A stretch of DNA of 64,000 bases. Source: an uncultured Aquimarina sp. GTDB taxonomy: Bacteria > Bacteroidota > Bacteroidia > Flavobacteriales > Flavobacteriaceae. Shown here one piece after another: positions 35,626 to 44,546 of this stretch. The DNA lies in assembly GCA_947503835.1 (NCBI GenBank), contig CANNFM010000011.1, positions 1 through 64,000 on the forward strand, read 5' to 3'. The number at the start of each line of letters is the position of its first letter. The first letter of the stretch is position 1. Below the pieces are notes generated by a model that worked only from the letters and a program-made list of their open reading frames with translations, made no database searches and was not told the DNA's origin. The position numbers were made by a program, and so were the translations under genes.

Positions 35626-37215
35626 TTAGGGTATATGCTTCTTTCCTTTTCTTCGGGTAACCGAAAACAAAAAGATAAAAATAGCCAGAAAAATAGCAAC
35701 TCTTGCTAGATAATTTCCTGCTTTTACATAAAAAGTAATTTTGTCATTGCTCTTTAATGTACCTTTTAAAACTCCTTGTTTTTCATATCCTAGTTGGGTG
35801 ATAATATCACCTGTTTGATTTATGATTGCAGAAATCCCGGTATTGGCGCTTCGGGCAATACTTCTTCGTGTTTCGATAGCTCGTAATTTGGCATATGATA
35901 AGTGCTGTTTATGCCCTTGTGTATTGCCCCACCAAGCGTCATTGGTTATTATGGCCAGAAAATTTGCTTTGTTTCTAACATATCCCGTAGCAAATTCGCC
36001 ATATATACTTTCATAACAAATCATGGTTCCTACACCAATACTGTCTTTGGTAAAGAATACCTCACGATCTTCTTGAGTAGTTTTTTTAGCTACTGTACCA
36101 CCAAGATCAATCATCACATCTCCAAGAATAGGTTTCAAAACACTTTGATATGGGAAATTCTCGATACCTACGACCAGTTTACTTTTATGATACAATTCAT
36201 CGGTTCCGTCTGGGCGAACAAAGAATGCAGAGTTATAATCATCATAAAAAATATTCTCTTTATACACATTAGTCTGGGCATGAACTCTTGAGGAATCATT
36301 AAATACATCAATTAACGAAATACCTGAAAGAAAATGAGCTTTTGGATAGGCGTTTATTATATCTTGAGCTGTTCTTTTTGCTGTAGAATAAGGGAAATTA
36401 TGTAATCTGTTGCTATCTGCAAAAACGGTTTCGGGGGCGATAACAAAATCAGTATTCTTTGTGATGGCAGTTGTTGTAAGAGAATCTAATAATATACTTA
36501 TCCGTTTATCTGTGGTGTTATATTTTTCGGTATAAGGGTTAATGTTGGGTTGAAGAATTACAACTTCTATGTCCTTACCTTTTTCGGTATAGGTTTTTAG
36601 AATAATAAACGAAATAAGAATAGGGATCACTATAATTAGCCCATTACGAATTGCAGATCGATATAAAATGGTCTTCTCTTTATGTTCTTGAAATAATAAG
36701 ATACTTTTAAAAACACCGATGTTGACTATCCAGATCCATAATGTTCCTCCAAAGGTTCCTGTGTATTCATACCATTGTACCCACGAAGTAAAGCTGGCAA
36801 AACCATTCCCTAGATTTAACCATGGCCACGAAAATTGCCATTGTAAATGAAAATATTCAAAACTCATCCAGATACAAGCAAGAAATATACTACTTATCGT
36901 AAACGTTGTTCTTTTTGCAACAATATGATACATTAAAAAAACAAGCGTCATAAGCAGTGTGTTTACAATTTCTGCAAACCACATCCCAAAGGCTGAAGAA
37001 TTATATATCCACCAGGTGGCGATCATATTCCATATAAAAAAAGTGAGATAGGCAAGTCCAAAAACCTGGCTTTTGCTGTATTTGTTTTTGCGAATATTGT
37101 TTTCGGCAAGTAATAGTGGAACAAATCCAAAGAATAAAAATAAAGGAAAACCATATGTTGGCCAACTAACTGCGAGTAAGAGTCCAGAAATTACGGACAG
37201 TACAATGTTTCTCAT
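35626..37215 (-). CDS. lnt: Apolipoprotein N-acyltransferase
   Basis: 529 residues. Six or more membrane helices fill the N-terminal part (about 1-200), followed by a carbon-nitrogen hydrolase domain. The Glu-Lys-Cys triad is visible: Glu in DFVIAPETVFAD (near 260), Lys in YHKSKLVVGIENFPYQ (near 345) and Cys in GTMICYESIYGEF (near 395). The segment ITNDAWWGNTQGHKQHLSYA is diagnostic. It adds the third acyl chain to lipoproteins in the inner membrane. It is a single minus-strand gene. The 21-bp repeat array starts right after its stop. Confidence 0.96.
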   Translation of the reverse strand: MRNIVLSVISGLLLAVSWPTYGFPLFLFFGFVPLLLAENNIRKNKYSKSQVFGLAYLTFFIWNMIATWWIYNSSAFGMWFAEIVNTLLMTLVFLMYHIVAKRTTFTISSIFLACIWMSFEYFHLQWQFSWPWLNLGNGFASFTSWVQWYEYTGTFGGTLWIWIVNIGVFKSILLFQEHKEKTILYRSAIRNGLIIVIPILISFIILKTYTEKGKDIEVVILQPNINPYTEKYNTTDKRISILLDSLTTTAITKNTDFVIAPETVFADSNRLHNFPYSTAKRTAQDIINAYPKAHFLSGISLIDVFNDSSRVHAQTNVYKENIFYDDYNSAFFVRPDGTDELYHKSKLVVGIENFPYQSVLKPILGDVMIDLGGTVAKKTTQEDREVFFTKDSIGVGTMICYESIYGEFATGYVRNKANFLAIITNDAWWGNTQGHKQHLSYAKLRAIETRRSIARSANTGISAIINQTGDIITQLGYEKQGVLKGTLKSNDKITFYVKAGNYLARVAIFLAIFIFLFSVTRRKGKKHIP

Positions 37216-37366
37216 ATAAAAAGACTTCCTTATAAGAACGAAAATAAACTTATTTAGTTACAATTAATAACATTGAATGCTTCTTTTTTATGAAGATATG
37301 TATTCATATTTTAAATCTATATTAACAGACCAAAATAGTTTGCTATTTTTACACAAAATAAAATGT

Positions 37367-38128
37367 ATGTGGATCAAGAAACAAATTCCAAATATTATAA
37401 CGCTTCTCAATCTTTTTTGTGGATGTATTGCCGCTATTTTTGCAGTGCAAGGTAATTTAGAATTAGCGGCTCTTTTTGTAATGTTAGGGATAGGATTTGA
37501 TTTTTTTGATGGTCTTGCTGCACGAGTATTAAATGCCCAAAGTGAATTGGGGCTTCATTTGGATTCTCTGGCGGATATGGTAACAAGCGGGCTTGTTCCA
37601 GGAATAGTTATGTTTCAGTTGTTATCCCAAGTTTTTGGAAAGCCGTTTTATGTAGTCTTAGAATCATGGGGCAATGATCAAATCATAGCAAATTTTGATG
37701 CATCATATATATCCTTACTGGGGTTATTAATTACGCTAGCTTCTGCATATCGGTTGGCAAAATTTAACGTAGATACTCGTCAGACTACTTCATTTATTGG
37801 TTTGCCTACCCCTGCAAATACCCTTTTGATCATTAGTCTTCCACTTATTCTTAAGTTTCAACAAGAAACTTGGATTGTAGAGATTATACTTAACAAGTGG
37901 TTCTTAATAGGATTAACACTAGTGAGTTGTTTTTTATTGAATGCCGAAATTCCTTTATTTTCTTTAAAATTTAAAACCTGGGGATTTGCTGAAAATAAAG
38001 TGCGTTATATCTTCTTACTTCTTACTATAGCATTGATTGTTTTATTGAAATTTATTGCAATTCCTCTGGTGATATTGTTGTATATCCTAATGTCTCTCAT
38101 TTTTAGAGGTGAGAAGATGAGTATTTGA
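37367..38128 (+). CDS. pssA: CDP-diacylglycerol-serine O-phosphatidyltransferase
   Basis: The ATG at 37367 gives 253 residues beginning MWIKKQIPNIITLLNLFCGC. The in-frame ATG at 37277 would add 30 non-conserved residues and is rejected. The CDP-alcohol phosphotransferase motif D-G-x2-A-R-x8-G-x3-D-x3-D is present as DGLAARVLNAQSELGLHLDS followed by LAD, near residues 47-70. About six to eight membrane helices. It makes phosphatidylserine, the precursor of phosphatidylethanolamine, in the inner membrane. It is convergent with lptB. Confidence 0.93.
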   Translation: MWIKKQIPNIITLLNLFCGCIAAIFAVQGNLELAALFVMLGIGFDFFDGLAARVLNAQSELGLHLDSLADMVTSGLVPGIVMFQLLSQVFGKPFYVVLESWGNDQIIANFDASYISLLGLLITLASAYRLAKFNVDTRQTTSFIGLPTPANTLLIISLPLILKFQQETWIVEIILNKWFLIGLTLVSCFLLNAEIPLFSLKFKTWGFAENKVRYIFLLLTIALIVLLKFIAIPLVILLYILMSLIFRGEKMSI

Positions 38129-38185
38129 GTGGTGAGCGGGATTAGTTTATAAAATTATTACTTTTACCCACAAACTCACAAGAGG

Positions 38186-38929
38186 CTAATTAAAATCTAA
38201 CTTCTTTTTCCTCAGCTCGAAGTTTTGACCGAGATATACTTTACGTACCATTTCGTCTTCTGCAAGTTCTTCGGGAATACCGGCTTTAAGAATACTACCT
38301 TCGAACATTAAATAAGTACGATCTGTTATAGCCAGCGTCTCTTGTACATTGTGATCGGTGATTAAAATACCTATATTCTTATTTTTTAATTGAGCCACAA
38401 TACGTTGGATATCTTCTACAGCTACGGGGTCTACACCAGCAAAAGGTTCATCGAGAAGGATAAAATTTGGGTCAGTGGCTAATGCACGAGCAATTTCGGT
38501 ACGTCGGCGTTCTCCACCACTTAAAAGATCCCCACGATTTTTTCGGATATGCCCTAAACCAAATTCTTCAATTAAAGCTTCCATTTTGTGTAGTTGCTCT
38601 TTTTTTGAAAGTTTGGTAAGCTGCAAAACACTTAAAATATTGTCTTCGATACTTAGTTTTCTAAAAACAGAAGCTTCTTGAGCTAAGTATCCAATCCCAT
38701 TTTGAGCACGTTTATACATTGGGTATTTAGTAATATCCGTATCATCAAGGGTAATCTTGCCTCCATTAGGTTTTACAAGCCCTACAATCATATAGAATGA
38801 AGTAGTTTTACCCGCTCCGTTAGGCCCTAAAAGTCCAACGATTTCTCCTTGATTTACTTCTAGAGAAATACTCTTTACTACTTTTCGTCCTTTATAGGAC
38901 TTCATCAAATTATCTGCTTTCAACTTCAT
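38186..38929 (-). CDS. lptB: LPS export ABC transporter ATP-binding protein
   Basis: 247 residues, one ABC domain. Walker A is [20 protein letters not shown] (from residue 33), the Q-loop lies in [15 protein letters not shown], the signature is [19 protein letters not shown], and Walker B is [20 protein letters not shown]. The wording [11 protein letters not shown] is typical of LptB. It powers transport of lipopolysaccharide from the inner membrane with LptFG. It is last in the kpsF-tatC-CMD-lptB cluster, 86 bp after the previous gene, so it may also have its own promoter. Confidence 0.96.
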   Translation of the reverse strand: MKLKADNLMKSYKGRKVVKSISLEVNQGEIVGLLGPNGAGKTTSFYMIVGLVKPNGGKITLDDTDITKYPMYKRAQNGIGYLAQEASVFRKLSIEDNILSVLQLTKLSKKEQLHKMEALIEEFGLGHIRKNRGDLLSGGERRRTEIARALATDPNFILLDEPFAGVDPVAVEDIQRIVAQLKNKNIGILITDHNVQETLAITDRTYLMFEGSILKAGIPEELAEDEMVRKVYLGQNFELRKKKLDFN

Positions 38930-39015
38930 ATTAGAATGACTTCTTTATATTAGATGTGTTGCTAAAAATGGGCTCGTAAATTTACACTATTCTTTTTAAC
39001 CTCGCCTAAACTATC

Positions 39016-39366
39016 CTAAGAAGTCTTTTCTTCTAAAGCATCCCAAAATTCGTAGGCACGTCGTAAATGTGGAATTACAATAGTACCGCCAACTAAAGTT
39101 GCAATACTAAGGGCTTCGACTACTTCTTCTTTAGATATACCTTCTTTATGGCAAGTTTCAAGGTGATAACGAACACAATCATCACATCGAAGCACAGCAG
39201 AAGCTACTAGACCTAATAATTCCTTTGTCTTTACATTTAGAGCACCTTCCATATAGGCATTGGTGTCTAGGTTAAAGATTCTTTTTATTACTTTGTTATT
39301 ATCTTCCAGGATGCGAGAATTCATTTTTTCTCGGTACACATTAAATTCATCAACTATAGTACTCAT
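39016..39366 (-). CDS. Carboxymuconolactone decarboxylase family protein
   Basis: 116 residues, an all-helical AhpD-like fold. The redox motif is CDDCVRYHLETCHKEG with the Cys-x-x-Cys pair near residues 60-63 and the conserved His, and a following helix VVEALSIATLVGGTIVIPH. It probably acts as a peroxidase-like or thiol-disulfide protein rather than a decarboxylase, in the cytoplasm. It overlaps the tatC stop by four bases, so translation is coupled. Confidence 0.9.
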   Translation of the reverse strand: MSTIVDEFNVYREKMNSRILEDNNKVIKRIFNLDTNAYMEGALNVKTKELLGLVASAVLRCDDCVRYHLETCHKEGISKEEVVEALSIATLVGGTIVIPHLRRAYEFWDALEEKTS

Positions 39367-40199
39367 GCAGATTGTTTTTGTAGTTTTTTCTTTTCTTTTT
39401 TAATTACAATTTTCGAAATATAAATACTCACTTCATAAAGAATCAGTATCGGAATGGCGACAATAACCTGACTAGCAATATCAGGCGGTGTGATCACAGC
39501 CGATAGTACAAGCACAATGACTAAAGCAAACTTGCGATATTTCTTTAAAAACTCTGGAGTAACCAAGCCAACTTTGGTCAAGAAAAACATGATAACCGGT
39601 AGCTCAAAAATTAAACCACAGGCGATTACTGATGCCCTTAATAAACCAATGTAACTATCAATATCAAATTCATTTAAGACTTCTTTACTTACTTGGTAAC
39701 CTCCTAAAAAATTAATTGACAGTGGCGTGATCACATAATATCCAAAAAGCACGCCTAAGAAAAACAGACAAGAGCAAATAATAATAAACCCTTTAGAATT
39801 TCTTTTCTCGGTGTCATACATTGCTGGTGCAATAAACTTCCAAAACTCATATAAAACATACGGAAATGCAATGATAAAACCTGCAGTAATTGATGTCCAG
39901 ATATGAACTGAAAATTGCCCTGCTACTTTTCTACTTTGCACACTAAAAGGTAATTCTTTAAAACACAAACTCTCGTCTAGACCTAGAAGTTTTGATAAAT
40001 TACAGAGCCCTTTATAGGTTGGGAAATCAGGCTTTTTTGGTCCAAAGATTAATACATCGAAAATAAATTCTTTAGCGATAAAAGCAATAACACCTGCAAT
40101 GAGTATTGCCATGGTTGCTCTTATTAGGTGCCAACGTAACTCTTCTAGATGATCCAGGAAAGACATTGATTGGGGATCTTTTTTTGTGCTTTTTGCCAT
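39363..40199 (-). CDS. tatC: Sec-independent protein translocase subunit TatC
   Basis: 278 residues with six membrane helices. The N-terminal cytoplasmic signature is MSFLDHLEELRWHLIRA, the first loop leads to VAGQFSVHIWTSITAGFIIA, and FPYVLYEFWKFIAPAMY is diagnostic. Further on, FELPVIMFFLTKVGLVTPEF is typical. TatC is the receptor for twin-arginine signal peptides. An internal loop with two cysteines (CNLSKLLGLDESLCF near 67-81) is a Bacteroidota feature. It overlaps the KpsF-type gene by one base (TAATG). Confidence 0.96.
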   Translation of the reverse strand: MAKSTKKDPQSMSFLDHLEELRWHLIRATMAILIAGVIAFIAKEFIFDVLIFGPKKPDFPTYKGLCNLSKLLGLDESLCFKELPFSVQSRKVAGQFSVHIWTSITAGFIIAFPYVLYEFWKFIAPAMYDTEKRNSKGFIIICSCLFFLGVLFGYYVITPLSINFLGGYQVSKEVLNEFDIDSYIGLLRASVIACGLIFELPVIMFFLTKVGLVTPEFLKKYRKFALVIVLVLSAVITPPDIASQVIVAIPILILYEVSIYISKIVIKKEKKKLQKQSA

Positions 40200-41164
40200 T
40201 ATAAAATACCTTCTCTCATTAGGTCATGAATATGTAAGAAGCCTGCATACTTACCATTTTCTTCTGCAAGCAATTGAGTTATTGAGCTTTCTTCTAATTT
40301 TTCTAATGCATCTACAGCCATGGCATTGTTATCAATTCTCTTAGGGTTAGGAGACATAATGTCTTTGGCAGTAAGCCCGTTAAATGAAGTGTTGTTGGTA
40401 AGCATTCTTCGTAAATCTCCATCGGTGATGATACCTAGAATACTACCATTATCTGTTACCGCTGTAGCTCCAAGTCTTTTCTCAGTAATTTCAACAATCA
40501 CACTATTGATATTAGAATCCGGAGAAACTTCTGGTTTTTCATTACGAGAAGTAATATCACTTACTCGTAGATATAGTTTTTTTCCTAGAGATCCTCCTGG
40601 GTGATATTTGGCAAAATCACGGCTTGAGAAGCCTTGCAGATGTAGTAGAGATACTGCTACTGCATCTCCCATTACCATTTGAGCTGTAGTACTGGTAGTC
40701 GGAGCCAGATTGTTAGGGCAAGCTTCTTTTTCTACAAAGGCATGTAATACATAATCAGCTTCTTGACCTAAAAAAGAATCTTTGTTAGAAGTCATTCCGA
40801 TTAATGGGTTTTTAAAACTTTTTATCAAGGGAACCAGAACTTTTATTTCTGGAGTATTGCCACTTTTAGAAATACAGATAACCACATCATCTTCAAGAAT
40901 ATTTCCTAAATCACCATGAATGGCATCTGCAGCATGCATAAAAACAGCAGGAGTCCCTGTAGAGTTCATTGTTGCAACAATTTTATTAGCAATTATAGCA
41001 CTCTTGCCAATACCAGTAACAATAACTCTACCTTTAGAATTATGTATTGTTTCTACTGCTTTAGAAAATTCTTCATCGATAAGTTCTTCTAAGTAGGCAA
41101 TCGCCTGAGCTTCCTCGGCGATGGTTTTTTTGGCATATGAAATTATAGTCTCTCGGGTATTCAA
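40199..41164 (-). CDS. KpsF/GutQ family sugar-phosphate isomerase (D-arabinose-5-phosphate isomerase)
   Basis: 321 residues. An SIS domain (about 30-180) has GRVIVTGIGKSAIIANKIVA and CISKSGNTPEI with the catalytic serines and histidine in FMHAADAIHGDLG. Two CBS domains follow (about 205-321). The family converts ribulose-5-phosphate to arabinose-5-phosphate for KDO synthesis in LPS. It is first in the cluster with tatC and lptB, the latter also LPS-related. The gene starts 237 bp from divergent recQ. Confidence 0.93.
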   Translation of the reverse strand: MNTRETIISYAKKTIAEEAQAIAYLEELIDEEFSKAVETIHNSKGRVIVTGIGKSAIIANKIVATMNSTGTPAVFMHAADAIHGDLGNILEDDVVICISKSGNTPEIKVLVPLIKSFKNPLIGMTSNKDSFLGQEADYVLHAFVEKEACPNNLAPTTSTTAQMVMGDAVAVSLLHLQGFSSRDFAKYHPGGSLGKKLYLRVSDITSRNEKPEVSPDSNINSVIVEITEKRLGATAVTDNGSILGIITDGDLRRMLTNNTSFNGLTAKDIMSPNPKRIDNNAMAVDALEKLEESSITQLLAEENGKYAGFLHIHDLMREGIL

Positions 41165-41401
41165 AATTTAAAAAATTTGCGTGTTATGAATAAAGATTTT
41201 ATTATCTTTAATTTACGCAAAGGTATACAATACCTTATTAATTTTAAATACTGTCAAAAAAAAGCATATTAATTTATGCTTTCGTTATATTTGGCATACT
41301 AAAATTGAAATGAAATATCCACTAAATCTGTGTTTGGGGAAACGGGTTTTAGTGTTAGTAAAATCTTTATTTAAATTGGTATATAAAAGTTAAAGGATTT
41401 A

Positions 41402-43606
41402 ATGAGTTTGAATGAAACTGACTTACAAAATGCTCTTAAAAAGTATTTTGGATTTAGTCAATTTAGAGGATTACAGGAAGAGGTAATTAAAAGTATTCTT
41501 GGAAAGCAAAATACTTTTGTAATAATGCCTACAGGCGGAGGAAAGTCCCTATGTTATCAACTGCCTGCTTTAATGTGCGAAGGAACTGCGATTGTAGTTT
41601 CGCCCCTGATCGCATTGATGAAAAACCAAGTTGATGTTATACGTAGTATTTCATCACAGGATGGTATAGCACATGTGCTAAATTCTTCGCTGAATAAATC
41701 AGAAGTAAAAAAGGTAAAAGATGATATTGTTAATGGAGTTACCAAACTATTGTATGTTGCTCCAGAATCACTTACCAAAGAAGAATATGTAGATTTTTTG
41801 AGAACACAAAAAGTTTCATTTTTAGCCATAGATGAAGCCCATTGTATTAGCGAATGGGGTCATGATTTTAGACCAGAATATCGAAATCTACGTACTATAA
41901 TCACTAGAATAGGTGAAGATATACCGATTATTGGGTTAACTGCTACAGCTACACCAAAAGTACAAGAAGATATCTTGAAAAATTTGGGAATGACCAATGC
42001 TAAAACGTTTAAAGCATCATTTAATCGCCCAAATTTGTTTTACGAAATACGGCCAAAAACTAAAAATGTTGATGCCGATATTATTCGTTTTGTGAAACAA
42101 AACAGCGGCAAAAGTGGTATTATTTATTGTCTTAGTAGAAAACGAGTAGAAGAGCTTGCACAAACACTAGAGGTTAACGGGGTAAAAGCAGTCCCATATC
42201 ATGCAGGATTAGATGCTAAAAAGAGAGCTAAACACCAGGATATGTTCTTAATGGAAGATACAGATGTGGTGGTGGCTACCATAGCTTTTGGAATGGGGAT
42301 AGATAAGCCCGATGTGCGATTTGTGATCCATCATGATATCCCTAAAAGTATAGAAAGTTATTACCAGGAAACTGGTCGAGCAGGACGTGATGGAGGAGAA
42401 GGACATTGCCTTGCATATTATGCCTATAAAGACATAGAAAAGCTAGAAAAGTTTATGAGTGGTAAGCCTGTTGCAGAGCAAGAAATTGGTCATGCATTAT
42501 TACAGGAAGTTGTTGCTTTTGCTGAGACATCTATATCCAGACGTAAGTTTATATTGCATTATTTTGGAGAAGAGTTTGATGAGGTAAATGGAGACGGAGC
42601 AGATATGGATGACAATGTTCGTAATCCAAAGAAAAAGCATGAAGCCAAAGATGAGGTTAAACTGTTACTTGAGGTAGTAAAACAAACAGGAGAAATATAT
42701 AAATCCAAGGATTTAGTGAGTACAATCATAGGGAAAAGTAACGCACTTATCCTCTCACATAAAACGAATACACAAGCTTTTTTTGGAAGCGGAAAATCTA
42801 AAGAAGACAAGTATTGGATGGCCCTTATCCGCCAGGTATTAGTTACCGGATACCTTAAAAAGGATATCGAAACCTATGGAGTGATCAAGATAAGTACATT
42901 GGGATTAGATTTTATTGATAATCCAGTGAGTTTTATGATGACCGAGGATCATGTTTTTAATGAAACCAATGATGATTCTATTATTACAGCGGCCAAATCA
43001 GGAGGTAAATCAGGAGGAGATGATAAATTAGCCGGAATGTTGCGTGACTTGCGTAAGAGTGTTGCTAAGAAATTGGGTGTACCACCATTTGTGGTATTTC
43101 AAGATCCCTCTATAGATGATATGGCTTTAAAGTACCCAATCGATATCGAAGAACTTGCTAATGTACATGGAGTAGGAGAGGGTAAAGCAAAAAAATATGG
43201 GAAACCCTTTGTTGAGTATATCGCCAAATATGTTGAGGAGAATGAGATTATTCGACCCGATGATTTTGTAGTTAAAAGTACTGGAGCTAATAGTGGTCTA
43301 AAATTATATATCATACAAAATGTAGACCGTAAATTACCACTTACAGATATTGCATCTGCTAAAGGGATGGATATGACAGCTTTTATTAAGGAAATGGAAG
43401 CCATAGTATATAGTGGGACCAAACTTAATATTGCATATTGGATAGATGATATCCTTGATGAAGATCAACAAGAAGAAATTCATGATTATTTTATTGAAGC
43501 CGAAAATGATAAAATCGATATCGCTATAGAAGAATTTGACGGGGACTATGATGATGAAGAACTACGTTTGTACCGAATCAAGTTTATTAGTGATGTAGCG
43601 AATTAA
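41402..43606 (+). CDS. recQ: ATP-dependent DNA helicase RecQ
   Basis: 734 residues. Walker A is PTGGGKSLCYQLPA (GKS at 47-49) and the DEAH box begins at Asp144 (LAIDEAHCISEWGHDFRP). Motif V/VI appear as VVATIAFGMGIDKPDVRFVI and YYQETGRAGRDG. An HRDC domain lies near 535-610 (DIEELANVHGVGEGKAKKYG). The zinc-knuckle region of standard RecQ (four cysteines) reads ISRRKFILHYFGEE, then NGDGADMDDN, with no cysteines. An extra C-terminal helical domain with an acidic tail follows. It should unwind DNA in recombination repair. Confidence 0.95.
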   Translation: MSLNETDLQNALKKYFGFSQFRGLQEEVIKSILGKQNTFVIMPTGGGKSLCYQLPALMCEGTAIVVSPLIALMKNQVDVIRSISSQDGIAHVLNSSLNKSEVKKVKDDIVNGVTKLLYVAPESLTKEEYVDFLRTQKVSFLAIDEAHCISEWGHDFRPEYRNLRTIITRIGEDIPIIGLTATATPKVQEDILKNLGMTNAKTFKASFNRPNLFYEIRPKTKNVDADIIRFVKQNSGKSGIIYCLSRKRVEELAQTLEVNGVKAVPYHAGLDAKKRAKHQDMFLMEDTDVVVATIAFGMGIDKPDVRFVIHHDIPKSIESYYQETGRAGRDGGEGHCLAYYAYKDIEKLEKFMSGKPVAEQEIGHALLQEVVAFAETSISRRKFILHYFGEEFDEVNGDGADMDDNVRNPKKKHEAKDEVKLLLEVVKQTGEIYKSKDLVSTIIGKSNALILSHKTNTQAFFGSGKSKEDKYWMALIRQVLVTGYLKKDIETYGVIKISTLGLDFIDNPVSFMMTEDHVFNETNDDSIITAAKSGGKSGGDDKLAGMLRDLRKSVAKKLGVPPFVVFQDPSIDDMALKYPIDIEELANVHGVGEGKAKKYGKPFVEYIAKYVEENEIIRPDDFVVKSTGANSGLKLYIIQNVDRKLPLTDIASAKGMDMTAFIKEMEAIVYSGTKLNIAYWIDDILDEDQQEEIHDYFIEAENDKIDIAIEEFDGDYDDEELRLYRIKFISDVAN

Positions 43607-43641
43607 AAAACATAAAGATAAACTAGTTTTAGGCCTAGACC

Positions 43642-43675
43642 AAGGCTTTGATTTTTTTTATCAAAGCCTTTATTA
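43642..43675 (+). terminator. Terminator of recQ
   Basis: AAGGCTTTGAT (43642-43652) pairs with ATCAAAGCCTT (43660-43670). The T tail after it is weak (TATTAACTTT). It lies about 35 bp after the recQ stop and 20 bp from the stop of the peptide gene. Confidence 0.6.
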
Positions 43676-43694
43676 ACTTTTTACATACCGTCCA

Positions 43695-43877
43695 TTATGG
43701 ATTGACAGGTACGCAAACACATCCTTGAGGCTTCCATCCTACACATAAGCATAACGTACAATCCAATGAAATAGCTACTGCACAATTCGATCTACTTGCG
43801 CTACTTGCTTTTATAGCTTTTTTTTCATTCTGATTCAAAGCTTTAATATCCTTGATTTCTAAAATTTTCTTCAACAT
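43695..43877 (-). CDS. Small cysteine-rich peptide precursor 1 (double-glycine-type leader variant)
   Basis: 60 residues. The leader MLKKILEIKDIKALNQNEKK (1-20) is close to that of the second precursor at 44209 (ML-x-x-IL-x-x-x-x-K-x-LN-x-x-x-K). The cleavage position normally Gly-Gly reads Ala-Ser here (AIKASSAS). The core has six cysteines in a regular pattern: NCAVAISLDCTLCLCVGW, then KPQGCVCVPVNP. It is similar in plan to natural-product precursors of the GG-Bacteroidales type. No modifying enzyme is next to it. It may be a secreted signal or antibacterial peptide. Confidence 0.65.
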   Translation of the reverse strand: MLKKILEIKDIKALNQNEKKAIKASSASRSNCAVAISLDCTLCLCVGWKPQGCVCVPVNP

Positions 43878-44026
43878 AATAAATGGTTTTAAGATTATAC
43901 TCTACAATGTAATTATAATTTTTTGATGTTATTTTCTCTTTCTGTTAAAACTATATTAAGTCTAAGCCAAAATAAGTATGTAAACTTTAAAAACTAATAT
44001 GTTTCTGTAAACCATTATCAATTACT

Positions 44027-44087
44027 TATCTTTGCATCTCAAAAATTTAAACGAGACTGTTTTTCTAAAAAACAATCTCGTTTTTTT
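44027..44087 (+). ncRNA. Candidate short RNA: promoter directly followed by a terminator
   Basis: An exact -7 box TATCTTTG lies at 44027-44034, with TTTC at 44003-44006 as a possible -33. About 16 bases later ACGAGACTGTTTTT (44051-44064) pairs with AAAAACAATCTCG (44068-44080; one G-U/A-C mismatch), and seven T follow (44081-44087). The transcript would be about 45-50 nt. No reading frame fits between. Either it is a small RNA, or it is the remnant of a gene whose body was deleted. Confidence 0.4.
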
Positions 44088-44153
44088 GTTAATTGGATCG
44101 CTTCTTTTTACGTTTAAAACGCTTTTATATTATAATTTTTGAAACAAATTAAA

Positions 44154-44188
44154 CCTGTCTATAGATTGTTTTCTATAAACAGGCAATT
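44154..44188. terminator. Hairpin, probable terminator after peptide gene 2
   Basis: CCTGTCTATAGA (44154-44165) pairs with TCTATAAACAGG (44172-44183) at 11 of 12 positions. T-rich sequence follows on the plus strand (CAATTTTTG), and on the minus strand TTTAATTTGTTT follows. It lies about 25 bp after the stop of the gene at 44209-44391. Confidence 0.5.
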
Positions 44189-44208
44189 TTTGATATAAAT
44201 ACTATGTT

Positions 44209-44391
44209 TTATTGATGTTCAATATTGCAGCAAATCTCATTGTTGTAATCAAATCCAGGTCCGCCATCACATTCTGGTGCATTTGAACAGTTAAAAGGGT
44301 TACTTATAGTAAATCTACCACCTTGAACTGTTTTTTGATTGATTTTGTTTAATTCCTTAACGCCGTCTAACTTTAAAATGTTTTGTAGCAT
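44209..44391 (-). CDS. Small cysteine-containing peptide precursor 2 with Gly-Gly leader
   Basis: The ATG at 44391 gives 60 residues; an ATG at 44439 would add 16 non-conserved residues and is not preferred. The leader MLQNILKLDGVKELNKINQK ends in TVQGG, a double-glycine cleavage site as used by C39-peptidase exporters. The core after GG (RFTISNPFNCSNAPECDGG and on) has four cysteines, two adjacent near the end (ICCNIEHQ). Leader likeness to precursor 1 suggests a gene duplication with diverged cores. Such peptides are natural-product, bacteriocin or signalling precursors; none of these is proved. The exporter is not in the window. Confidence 0.7.
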   Translation of the reverse strand: MLQNILKLDGVKELNKINQKTVQGGRFTISNPFNCSNAPECDGGPGFDYNNEICCNIEHQ

Positions 44392-44546
44392 AGTTTTTCG
44401 TTTTAATGTTTTTAATGATTCTTGATCATTTAGAGACACTCAAGATTTGCGTCTAAATCTGGGTAAACTTATGACACATCATTAATTTATTAGACGCTAA
44501 ATTGATAAGCGGATGTTTTGGGCTGATAAACTTACTAAACCAAATG

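Larger units (their letters stand above)
43878..44208. other. 331-bp intergenic region with an isolated promoter-terminator unit
   Basis: The gap between the two peptide genes contains no further reading frame I can support. It holds a plus-strand promoter sequence that duplicates the PPIase promoter (44019-44047), an intrinsic terminator right after it (44051-44087) and a second hairpin (44154-44183). The rest is AT-rich. Confidence 0.6.

Noticed and set aside
35626..37215. Antisense frames of 64 and 129 codons inside lnt
   Set aside because: lnt has its full catalytic triad on the other strand, and the antisense products resemble no protein.
39016..41164. Complete LPS export operon
   Set aside because: lptB and the KpsF-type gene are present, but lptA, lptC, lptF and lptG are not seen, so it is only part of the pathway.
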